From Hepsetus odoe (taxonomy: Eukaryota > Chordata > Actinopteri > Characiformes > Hepsetidae), in the NCBI GenBank assembly GCA_017165825.1, contig CM029367.1:25327607-25391606 (forward strand): a stretch of DNA of 64,000 nucleotides, in the 5' to 3' direction. Shown in pieces: positions 48,201 through 60,200 of the stretch. How positions within the stretch are numbered: the first letter of the stretch is position 1; each line of letters opens with the position of its first letter. The notes beneath the pieces are model-generated. The model made no database searches. It worked only from the letters and a program-made list of their open reading frames with translations, and had not been told where the DNA came from. Made by a program: the position numbers and the translations under genes.

Positions 48201-51200
48201 TTGTTTAATAGTGTCATGACCTCTTCAGCTACAGGGATGTGTTTCATGCTTCGGAAGCAACCTCTTAAATCTTAAACCCCATGATGTCTAGACCTGCTAG
48301 TCACATCATTAAGCCCTAATTACTTAGTAGCTACCATACAAATTTCAGTAACCACTATGAAGCTCAAACATAATGTAATCATTTGTTTTGCTCAAAATGA
48401 TTTGCTCAAAATCATTTGTAAATTGTGTTCTTTTAAACAGATTGGAATTCTGGCCTGCTATAAGTAAAAGAGGACTCATAACATTCACATGTTTAATCTT
48501 TCCTCTATTAGAATCCTGACCAGACTCTTTATTGTATTTGCAATAAACCAGAATGGATTGAAATGAAATATTTTGTTCATATTGTGAAGCCTTGGCATGT
48601 AGTTATGAGAGTGAGGGAAATAAGTCTTGCCAACAGGTTCTTAGAGTCTAATAGGTGAATAATTTATTTAATGGGTTGACTCATACATCTTTGTGTTTCA
48701 CTTGTTTACGTTCAGAGCGCACCCTCCTTCATCTTCTGTTTTAAGAATGGGTTCTGCACACGTAAAGATGACACTGTTCATCTGTGAGGGATATCATGAA
48801 TAAATAATGCTGAGAAAACGTAGTAGGGGAGTCAGCTTTCTGCCTCCCTTCGTGAGCTTGCCAAGGTTTTCTGTGCATTTTTTAGTCTGCTCGTCTGCCA
48901 TTCAGGCCTTTTGCGAGCATGACTCAGAGTGCAAACTGGTGCTATTATGTAATGTCTCTGATGACATAGAGCTGCAATCAGAGTTTCATTCTGGAGTTAG
49001 GACGAAAAACGCCTCCGAGTGTTTTACAAAGATTCTCTGCTATCACCTTGCTCACATTAGAGGCAGAAAAAGAGCCTTTGTGGTTTCCAGTGTCTCTAAT
49101 CATTAGGAAAGTAATTATAATGGCCTCAGGTCAGCTCTATTCTAGGGCAAACCATGATCTTTCCTGTTTTCATTAATACTGTAGCTCTGTAGAACAGCAC
49201 ATGAATGTTAGGTACTGAAAGCACTTTAAAACAGTAGTATTAGATTCAAAGAAGAAGAAGGCAACACCAAAACATTTCTTTTTTTGATTCCTTAGTGATG
49301 GCCATCACAGGTGCTTTTTCCCCTGAGAAACTTTCAAAAGAGCTCTTTCCATCAATATGAAAGTAGTGTTCTCATGACATTAGCTGTGTTAGCCTCATCC
49401 TCCAGACTGTCTGTCTGTTGTGAAACATAGAGATCTAAGAAAGTGCAATATTTCACAAATGTTTCATGTAGAATGCATCATTCAGTCTCGTGATCTTTGT
49501 ATTTTGAACTGTCCTCTTTCTCTTTCTCTCTCTTTGTCCTCCATTCCTTGTGACCATGCCTTTGTAAACTCAGGACTTAAGCCCCGAAGATGTAGATTTA
49601 GAGAATGAACCTTGGTATAGATTCTTTTCAGAGATGGAGTTTGGCAAATCGGTAAGTTATCTGAATTAAAGTGACCCATACTTGACAAATTGCATGTCAT
49701 TCCTTTTTTAATTTGATACCATCTACATTCCTGTGTCGGCCTGTGAGGACAGCCTCTTCCACTGCCTCTATTTCAGCTTCTCTCTCATTAGGAAAATTCC
49801 TCATTTCTTCAGCATTGTCTCATCAACATTGCCTGATGTGATCTCTCACTCTCAAGGTCAAACATTTATGCAGGGTGGTGTTGGATTATCAGGTTATGGT
49901 TAAAATTTTGCTGGAAAATTCTTGTACATATTAATCTTCTTTAAAAATCCAGTTTGAACCAGTGGAAAAATAAAAAGAACACCAGCTGCACTTCTCAGTA
50001 AGCCCAACTAAATAAGGTCTCTCAAACTGCAGTCCTGGTAGGCTGCATCAGTTGACTTGGGCATGTTAGAGCACGGAGAACACTGCAGCGTTTAGTATTT
50101 AATCTGCTGTAACAAAACCCAAATCAGCATTTAAAAGACTCAGTAAATAACTTGTAAATCGAATCTCACCAGCTTTTCAGGATGTCAGTTTCAGGATGGT
50201 AATCGCTTTTCTTATTAGTTTTTATTTTGCTCTCCCATCTAATTCATTGTCTTGTCTATCACATGTATTTTAACATGTAGAAACTGTTTTCTGCAAACTC
50301 TTAAAAATCTCTAATGTGATATAACCTCATGTCAAAATATCGTCACGAAAGTTGGAAACTAGAGAATTATGTGTCTGGAATCAAACCAAGTATCTGTGTA
50401 CCATGCTGCCCCATAGCTTCAGTTTCGGGACAGTTTCTTCCCTGTGTTTCTGAGCAAGAGTGTAGTGGTCTCAGCACCATTTCCTTTTTCTTTGTGCAAA
50501 TGTCAGTGAACTGTACAACCATTAGTTATAAGCTTACCCTATAACCTGTACAGCAGTCCTTGAAAATAATAGCAGGTAAACTTTCTGCCCCTTCAAAAGC
50601 ATGGTTGGCATTTATGGTCTGAGCATCCAATGCAAGAGGAACGGCTGTCACTATGCATTTACTGGCAGCGTGTCTGTTCAGTGTTGTCAGCAACTCCACA
50701 CCTGTGACTTAAAAGTATACTGATTTATACTTCTACACCTACACCATACTTCTACATGATTCCCAGAGCACTATAAACCCACCACCGCCATCCCATGGGG
50801 TTTGTATTTATTTTAGATCTCTAAATTGCATTTGTCAAATCAACAGTTTCTTGTTTAGAAAATGGCTAAGAAAAATCTGTTATTATGTCTGTAATGAAGT
50901 AAAATTATTAATAAAAACACACTATATCTTCACTGAGCAATTGCATTAAGCTTGTAATCTCTATTTTGTGTAAAAGCTGAACAAGGTTAGAAATAACTAT
51001 GATCAGTTTGCTCTTTACACCCTTCAGGGTAACATATGCTGCCATACCTTTGCCCTGGATTGGCCCATAGCATGGCATGAATAACTATTTACGATGCTTT
51101 GAGCAACAGGATGGTCTATTTTCTTTTGATTTACTAAGATGTTTGGTATTTAACCCTTCAGCTTTAGTGTCAGGAATATGAATAATCACATGACTAAATG

Positions 51201-54200
51201 TCCAGCCTTCAGTATGATGTCAGATTACTGAATTCTGCTCCACGCAGCATGTGTCCTGGAGGGAACTTATGAAGTCTCCCCCTAACAGGACTGGTTTTAA
51301 AGCTTGTCCTAGGGGTTCCGGGAAGCACATGTGTTGAGTCTACACATGTGGCCAGTGACCTCATTAGTGAGGTTGTGTTGAATTACTTCAACATTACTAG
51401 GGATAACCTCAGAATTTGCCAGGTGTTTGGTAACGTCCATGAAAAGATATGTCAGAAGAGGACACTTTGATCATTTTAAGTCACAAATTTGAATATTGTT
51501 TCAGCTAAAATGGCACATAAAGGCATTGATCTGGACCTCTTTTTCGTTCTAGCCATTATAAACTATATAGGGTCTATTTAGACATGAGAAGTTGCTCAGA
51601 TTTGCAGAACCCTATCTAGAAGAGGGTTGAGATGAAGATAAGATGCCAGCTGAGTACGTGACACTTTTCTTGGGGCATGATTGGATGACAAAGTTCAAAT
51701 ACCCTGAATGTCTTTCTCATTCAAGCGCAATGGGTCAGCAATCTGGTCAGTATTAACCTTCCCATAAAGGAAGTGGCTCATGTGTGTATATGAAGAGGAG
51801 GGTCTCGTATGGGACTGCTGTGAGCTCATCCTTACTGTAAACCTCCCAAATAGTACTACCCCCAACATGGTGTACGGCCTTCATGTTCATCATCATTTGG
51901 TATGCCACCTCATTACATATGCAGTGTGTTTTTTCTTCCTGTTTATATCTGTAGACCTTAGAAGTGGAGCCACATAGTCTTCTGCCTAATTTTGTAGGGA
52001 AGAAGTCTCTTGTTTCAAAGAGAACCATGGCTCCTGTTTGTGCGTGAGGCTGCAGCGCATAGCATTCTGACTTACATGCTATTTATACAGCAGAAAAGTA
52101 GTAAATTTTGTTGAGTCATCTCTGGCACCTGTTTGGAAAGAGACAAATATTGTTACACACTGTTCGACTGACTCGCTTTGGTAGTCAGACCAAAGGAATT
52201 TATGTTGAGACAATACTGAATAGTGACTAATCCGCCACGTGCCTTGCACATTATGGTCGAAAGAGCATTTTCCTAAATAGTACTTAACATCACTGAGTTA
52301 CAGTGGCAACTAGTCTGGCAGAAAATCCATTTCTGAGTATTTACCCAGACCAATTTCTTCCAAGCCATCCAAGCTGCTTTTTCTTGTATCTTGGTCTGTT
52401 CTCTTCATCTGTAGTGTCAACAGGATCATGCAGAGCAGTATGGGAAACTGTGTGCTGCCTGGCTGGTATCAGCAGGCTGTGGTGAATGTTCCAGGGAGAA
52501 TGACAGTGGGCCTTGACCACACTCACTTCAGCCAGGGTTAGGTCACTGTTGGCAGCATGGTTAGTGTCTGGCTTATGCAATAAAGGAGATATTAGATGTT
52601 CCACAGCAGACATAAATGTTTATCAGGGAGTAACATCCTGTTCTGACCACTGCAACACCTAATGGGTGAAGAAAGACGAGAAGTCCCATCTTAATCAAAA
52701 GACCCCGACATGTGAATGTCAGCACAGTTGGCAGTTTAAGTAATGGCTGATATGGTTCCTGTTTAAGAGCTTGGTATTCCTTTAAATTAAAATTGTCATT
52801 AACAGGTCATCATATGTTCTGAGTACTATGTAAACCTGCAGGTTTTACCTGCCTGTCTAAGGTTGAAGTAAGGAAAGTGGCACGAGTACCAGCTCACTTT
52901 TATAGCTGCAGATTGTTTTAGTCTATTGTCACATCCATTATATATTTAATAAACATAATGATCATATGTTAATCTAGAGCCTAGACCCAAAGATCTTTAG
53001 ATTTTAGAATTAATATTTTATGTTATGAGTTTTGTGAACAGCTGGGATGGGCTCCATTTACACCCCCCGCACCCCACCCCCGACAAGCAGCTATGAAAAT
53101 AAGCTAATGAGAGAGCGTTTTGTGAACAATAAGGTCATAATATGGTAAATAAACATTTATTTTAGCTATTCAGGTATTTGATTTGATCATTACTTTAGAA
53201 TCATGATGTATTCTAGGTTTTTAATTGAATCTGTAAATGTATACAATTTGCATTTTTCTTATTGCAGCTGTTTAGTTAAAATATAAATGCTGTAAAACTG
53301 TGGACTATTGTTTAAGAAATGTTTAATACATGTATGTGCAACCCAGGTTTTATATTATTGAAATCAATATAGCAAACATTTGACTGGTATTTCATATTGG
53401 TGTATGAAAGTGAATGTGGGATTCCATTAACCCTTGATACAGTAAGGCTTTCACTTTCTTGTCGTTTCCCTTGCTCAGTCATTGTTATTACTCCGCTGGT
53501 GTTATCTCGGTATCTCGGCCTAGATGTGTTCTGCTTCAGATAAGACTGTCACGCGTGCTTCCTGTTTGTGTTTTCGCTGCGCCAACGCCAGGCTCAATTA
53601 ACCAAATGGGCCCGAAACTGCACAAATGCACAACAACCCCTTCTTCACAAGTCACAAAACAGACAGACAGGAAGGGGACAGAAGGGCCATTTTACACTGA
53701 TAACAGAGGCTTCATGTGTCAGTTACCCTTGAAGAATGAAGCTTCTGGAACATATGGGTTTATAAATAGAAGAGTCTTTAGACCTGCCAGATTGAAATTC
53801 TAATACAAAGCTTGACATTCATGCCCAAAGGTTATTCGTGATCCTTTTTTCCCCTGGCAACCGATGGGACGTTGTGGTCAGGAGCAAAGGCCCATCGCTT
53901 GGCCGGAGGGGGATTGGGCACGGATGGCCTTTCGTTCAAAAGAGACGGTGACGGGTCAGGACTGTGTAGTCTTATTTGCAAAATGCACTTGTGCCTTTAT
54001 TCAGAGGTATGCTGCTGGTGCATGTTATTTTTGTACACTATGACGTCCACTTAGGGAAAAGCAGCAGAAACAGCGACCTAAAATTAGCCAGCTCTAAACC
54101 ATTCAAAATGCAGCAGCCCTCTGCTCTTCCCTTCGGAGTTGCTGCCTGGTAATAACAGCCGCTCTCCTTATTGGCCCAGCACATGAGCCGCCAAAGCACA

Positions 54201-57200
54201 GCCAAATGAAAACTTCCTTTCGCCTACTATTAATGTCACCTCTGTGCGTATGTGCGGGATGTCGGATACGGGTGTACGCAATGCATGCTATTCTGAAAAT
54301 GTGAGCATGTGTTCTGCGTATGTGTGTATGTGTGTCTCTCTTTTCCTGTGTAATTTGGCCTGCTTCCCACACCAGCTGGTTAATTGTCTGCTGGTCTGCT
54401 CAGCTAGTAATGAGAGTGACTCAATAACAGACAAAAGAGAGGCTATACCAAGAGACAGAAGCTGATTGGTTAAGTCGCTGACAGCCCCCTCCCAACATGG
54501 GTGCCCCTCAAAGCCGCCACTAACCCCACCCCTTTGCTTCCAGCCCCTTGTTTTCCCCCTAACTTGCATGCAGGCCAAAATACTGCTTGCTCCTCCACCC
54601 TACACTCCATACAGAGGATCTAGGAGTTTCAGATCTGACCTCCAGGAGACCAGTCTGAGGCGTTGGGCAGCGTCGACCGACTCTAATGTGCCCTATCCTT
54701 TTCTAGCTGCCAGAGAGTTGAGCCTGTGGAGCTATCAATGACTTCTTTGTTTGGTTTGTTACAGAGTGCCCCCTCTTTCAGCCCCTTGGAAACACCATCC
54801 GACCTGCAACAATAGTAAGTCCATGCTCCGTTTTCTTCTTTTCCATTTTGTTTCGCATCTTTTCTCCACCATTTTTTTCAGTGCTGGTGTAGAATAGCTG
54901 TGTTTTCTCACCACTGTCACGGGGGGCTACAGAGACATCCCTTGCTTCCCCTCCTGTTTCCTGAGCGCCTGTTCGCAATACCAGTACAGCCTGTGCTGTG
55001 GGTGTGTGTGTGAGTGGGAGTGAAGTGTGTGCGAGTGAGTATACAAGGGGGGGTGGTTGGAAAAGCGGGAATGGACAGTATGTGATGATTTATTCCATGC
55101 TGAAATCTGTGTCTGAAAATAAAACCTGGATATCTTTTGTGGAAAGATAAGAGAGGACTCCCTCCCACCTATTAGCTCTGCAGAATTTCCCCTCAAAGCT
55201 CCCCCGTGGGTAAGGGCTTTTCATTAGACTAATGTTTTCCATGTGACGTGTGCATTTAGGTAGCAGTTAGACCACCGATCGTATTCTTACCTTGCATGGC
55301 TTTGTTAACGCCTTTGCTGATTTATGTTGATGCAGTCGTTAGGACCAAATTACATGAACCCCTGGTTTTCCACAGTCAGTGCTTTCACTGTTCTATGGTT
55401 CTCGAATGGTAGAAAGTTCTCCTGGCATTATGTGAGGACCATTCCATTCCAATGTGAAAAGCATGTATGGTATGTAAGTTAGAAAAATAGCCATAAAGTG
55501 TGCAGTTTGGCTGTGGCTATTTTTCTTTTTTGATGGACAGCACAGACGGACAGCACAGACGAACAGCACAGACTGCACCACAGTCATTTTGAGAGTTGTT
55601 TTCAGACTAGGGTATCTTTTTAGAATCTTATGGCATTTGGTTTTCATCTTTTGCTTTCCCTTTGATGGCTAGAGGATGTTTAGCTTTTTAAAGGCTTTAT
55701 TGTTTTTTTTTCAAAGCCACATGATTCAGACCAGTTTTCCTGTTATAAACCAAGAGGGCAGCTAGCATTCTGCTCTAAACAGCATGAAAGAATGCTCCCA
55801 TGGCAATTGTGGAATGACTTGGATTTGAAACAGATTTTGCAATATTTTTTTCAACATATTTCTTTATAGTAGACTGAAAAGGGCTGAGTTATAACCTGAT
55901 TGGAGAATAGATTTTTTTTTTCCTATGTATGAAAAATGTGTCTGCAGAGGACCATGTGGGAGCTTGAATTCTCAGGTAAATCTGCTATGATCATCTCCAG
56001 TTCAGCAGCTGGTCAGCAGCCACTCAGGTTCCTGCGTTTAGAGCCCCTGGCGTCGGGTGTGACATGGATAGCCACTGTACACAGCTTCACTGGAAAACAT
56101 CTGATGCATTCCAGTAGTTGACACAGGAGACACTTATGTGGCTCTGTCACTTCTCGCACCTACACTAGTGGACAAACAGGACATGTTATCAGGGAGTCAT
56201 TAAAAATGAACCAACAAAAAATCTGTTTGATTGAGTCTGTTTATAAATTAATTTGATTATCTGGTTATATTGACAAAATCTGAATTTGGTGGGGCAAAAT
56301 GCATCATACTGACTTTGATGTGCATAAAAATTTGCTTTTGATTTACTGATGATATTCAGGCATTTCTAATGGGTAGTATATCAAAATATCCAATTTCTCC
56401 AAAACCCCCTGTTATCCCCTGATTGTAGTAAAATGATCATAAAAAGTATGGAATAGGCTAATTGCAAAACTTTGCAATCCCGTTATGTAATCCAGCTGCA
56501 ATCAGTTGCCACCCAACATGGAATGGAAAATATTAGAAGGTTCTTTACAGGGCAGAGCTCAGAAAAGCTGTGGTTTGGAACACAGTGACACTTTTGTTGA
56601 GTAGTAAGTAGTTCAGGGAAATCTGAATGTGCAATATATATTTTTCCTTGGAACGTTTTAGCATGTGTCCAGCAGTGAAAGGAGGGTGTGTTCGAGGGAT
56701 GTGGTCTAAGTACTGCACTGATTACAGCGAATGAATAAGCAGCCTTCAGGGAGGGAAGAGCACATGTTTGGGACCATTCACTCTAACTTAATGCTTGAAA
56801 TCCTTCTCATGCTTAAAATTCCCTCTCAAATCACTTGTTGGATGAAGGCCTACATGTGGCCCACTGTTTTGTTTGTATGCAGGTTAATTATAGAACCGCT
56901 TTTTGCCTTCATGCTGGGTGTGTTTTTGAATTATACTCTATTGTGCAGCACTGTTATTATATAACACTGTGTTTGCCTACATTTTGACATATTTACTTTT
57001 TTGGGAAGTTTTATTCGTTGTGTATTATAGGTAATGTGATTAACATCAGGTGCAAAGCAGTGTATTCTTGTGGAATTTACATGAAATAAATAATCCAGAT
57101 TTATATTGTGAGCTCCATGTGCAAAGCCTCAGCTGTGTTTCTCAAAGGCTGCCTAACTGGCCAATCAGGAATGCTCTGAAAGGGTTAAAGCAGTTGCTTC

Positions 57201-60200
57201 TGTCTCATCAATATGAAGGTGCACATACTCAGGCTAATGTTGTCTGCAAAGCTAAAGTATTTCACTTTTGTATTCATGCCCAGAAAACAGTTTAGCCTTT
57301 GAAGGGCTGAAAGTAATTCCCAGCATTGTCGAGCTCTGGATGTATGAAGACGGTTAATTATTGAAATGTAATTCTGTGTCCATTGGGGCAGCGGTGGCCT
57401 AGTGGTTAGGGAGTTGCCCCGGATCGGAAGATTGTGGGTTCGATTCCCCCACCAGTAGGTTGCCCTCAGGTACCCTTGAGCAAGGTACCGTCCCCGTCAC
57501 TGCTTTCAATATGTGCGTATAAATGTAGAGGTTGAATTTCATTGTGTTGTGCTGCATTTCACAAGACAAGAATTTTCATTTTCATCAATATCATCAACAA
57601 TATGAACCAAAATGAGGACGCTCTAATGTGGAGATGGTGATGGATAATCAGCGATATCTTGTAAAAATAGCTGACAACCCTGGTGAGATTTCCCTTCCAT
57701 TTCTAAACTTTGGTCAGGGTCTCCTTTGTGATCCTCTTAAAGTGAGAACACATACCGTCATTTCTGATCAGGCCTAGATGGTGAATCTGATTTCCATCTC
57801 TGTGTTTTTTTTTTTTCAGCTCTGCCTGTAAAGTGGGGGCTACTGTGGAAGGGAAGGAGGGGGGCTCACCCGAGCATACGACCCCAGAATGCGACCGGCA
57901 CATTTACAAGAGCGTCCTGGAGGGCGGCGATATCCCACTGCAGGGTCTGCGAGCGCTTAACAAACGCCATCCTAGCACTTCTTCTAAAGGTAATTCTGCA
58001 GCCTGTACCGTTCGTTGTCAAGTTAAACCTACAAAGTGAAGCATATGGGGTACTGCATTTGTATGTGTTTTCCTTTGGACTCCATTGGGTTTGTATATGT
58101 TAGTGCTCAAATTGATGGTCTGCTAAGCTGCGACAGATGACTTGTCCTTTTAACCCTGCTCATCTTGTCATCAGCACATTCCTCCTGCCACAATATCACT
58201 AAAGCAACACCAGTCATTTGTCTTCCTGTGTTCTGTTGAAGCTGACTTTGTTTTTTTAACACTTGACACATAACAGATGTCTGGGCTGACCTCTGTCTCC
58301 AGTGGAGACTGGCTTCTTTTGGCCAGAAGGTCCAGCAGTGCCAGACAAGGAAGGTGGTTAGGGCCGGCTGGATGTCTGTGGCCTGGGCTGAAAGGGGGCT
58401 TTGGAGGCTCGCGCCAGGCTCCATGGTGTGGAGTGTGAGGAAAGGGGGCTGCTGTAGATTAATGCAGGGATATGGTGTTTGGGGCTGGACCCGTGGGGGT
58501 AGGATCAACAAGCAGGGCATGCAGGGCTGGCCAGGCATGAGGAAGTCAGCTGTCAGACTTGTGGAATGCCAGCACACATGACCTGTGGGAGGTTAGGGCT
58601 GATATCGGGGACATGTGGGGGGTAGTTGGAAGAGGGTACAGATGGGGGGAGATTGGAGGGGGGTGAGGCCTGTTTCCGACAACACAGTCTGAACTTTTAA
58701 GGCACTTTTAAGGCACAGATGTTTCTTACTTCTGTGCTGAACTGTTTCAGCATCTGTATGACATTGCTGTCCTAAGAAAACCTTATGTATGTAGTGTATT
58801 CACACAAGTACAGCTGCTGTTTTCAAATGGTGTCCAAAAATACCACTACCCCCATCCCACCCCTCCAAAAAAATAAAGGAATTATGAAGCATTGCTATGA
58901 CAGTGATGATATGCTGTTTATGATTTTACCGTGCTGAACCAGTTCACCTTTCTCTCAAATTTGTCGAAATATAGGAGAGTTATTTTTGATGAGCTCACTA
59001 CTGTAAAGAAAACTTACGCATTACACATAAAAAATGGAGTAAAAGTAGGCGTAACTGTTACCACATATGGTGACAATATGCCATCTTGCTGCTGTATGTG
59101 CACTGGATCACTAATGAATAAGAAATAAGCACATGGCCTGCTTGTTGACCTCATCACTAAGTTCCCACATGACTGAAATAAACATGCAAGTGAATTAAGG
59201 AAGGGAATACTTGACTTTAGAAGTACTGATTTTATGGAGTTTTGTCAAGATGTAAACTTTAAGGCAAATTATGCTCAAATTGAGCATACTGGGTGAGAAG
59301 TGTGGCCATTTCCACTGTCCCAGGAGTAAGATGATCATCATTTCTCTTTTTTTTTTAAATATTTGGATCTGAACACTGAAATATAGAGTAGACTGGATAG
59401 GAATTCTTCATGAAGAAGGAGGGTGTGCTGAGCGTGAACACTTGCTCATTGTGCTGTTCTTTTCTTTTGGGGAACCGCAACCATGCCGCGATTTCTTTAT
59501 ATTTAAAATAGATCACTTTTTGGTGTTAGACTTATTTTATCATATCATTGCATCATGGTTTTTTTTTTTGTTCTTCTTTTTTTTCTTTGTTTGCTAATTA
59601 TAGGTTTTTTTCAATAATGAAGTTAAACCATTTTTAATTTAAATCATTTAAATGAGAACTTTTGAAGGAGATTTTGGCAGATGTTTTGGAGTCTGGAGTT
59701 TGCAGTGAAGGATCTGCATACTGTAGCTTAATCTACTGCTATATGCTGCCCATATGTTCATTTGATTTTTTATCTCATTGTTTTTAAGTGAGGCACAATG
59801 TTTTTTCCATTACTAAGCTCTGATTGAAAAATTGAAACGGTGATGTAATTGCACTGTAACTGTGTTCTTTATGGTTTTGTTTAGTGCAAGAGTAATCTAA
59901 CCTGAATTTTGTTCTGTTACCCTGCATGCCTGCCAGTGGATTATAAAGGTGGGAATGGCTGTATGATTTCCCCGTGCTTCTCTGTAAATAGTCGCTCAGT
60001 TCTTGCCAGTAACACGTTAAGTTCTCAGAATAAGAGTAAGAAGTCCCTGTCTGCTGCCAAAGCCTGCATCCCCCAAATCCTTCCCTCCAAGTTCAAGCCT
60101 AAGCTTTCACCCTCTGCTGATGAGGGCCTGGAGAAAAGGGCTGAGCCATTGCCTCGGCCAAAAGCGCACAGCTGTGAGGATCTGCACCAGGAGCCCTGCA

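Noticed and set aside
51753..52613. Reverse frames of 91 and 90 codons, considered as a retroelement or gene
   Set aside because: No motif of reverse transcriptase, integrase, gag or any cellular domain was recognised, and the frames are interrupted. Left as unclassified intron sequence.
53459..53803. 114-codon + frame in the large SORBS1 intron
   Set aside because: No recognisable similarity, no supporting acceptor and donor in phase with SORBS1 exons. It may belong to a GC-richer noncoding block.
54564..54741. Possible coding exon after ATGCAG/GCCAAAATAC in phase with the previous SORBS1 exon
   Set aside because: The frame runs into a stop at 54739 with no usable GT donor before it, so it cannot be an internal exon. 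It may be leader of an alternative transcript.
1452..57590. tRNA gene calls from A-box and B-box matches
   Set aside because: The heads lack a foldable full cloverleaf and continue into SINE bodies, so they are tRNA-derived repeats and not tRNA genes.
58107..58577. 156-codon reverse-strand open frame
   Set aside because: It lies opposite a G-rich intronic stretch that lowers stop codons on that strand. It has no domain, homology or splice context.
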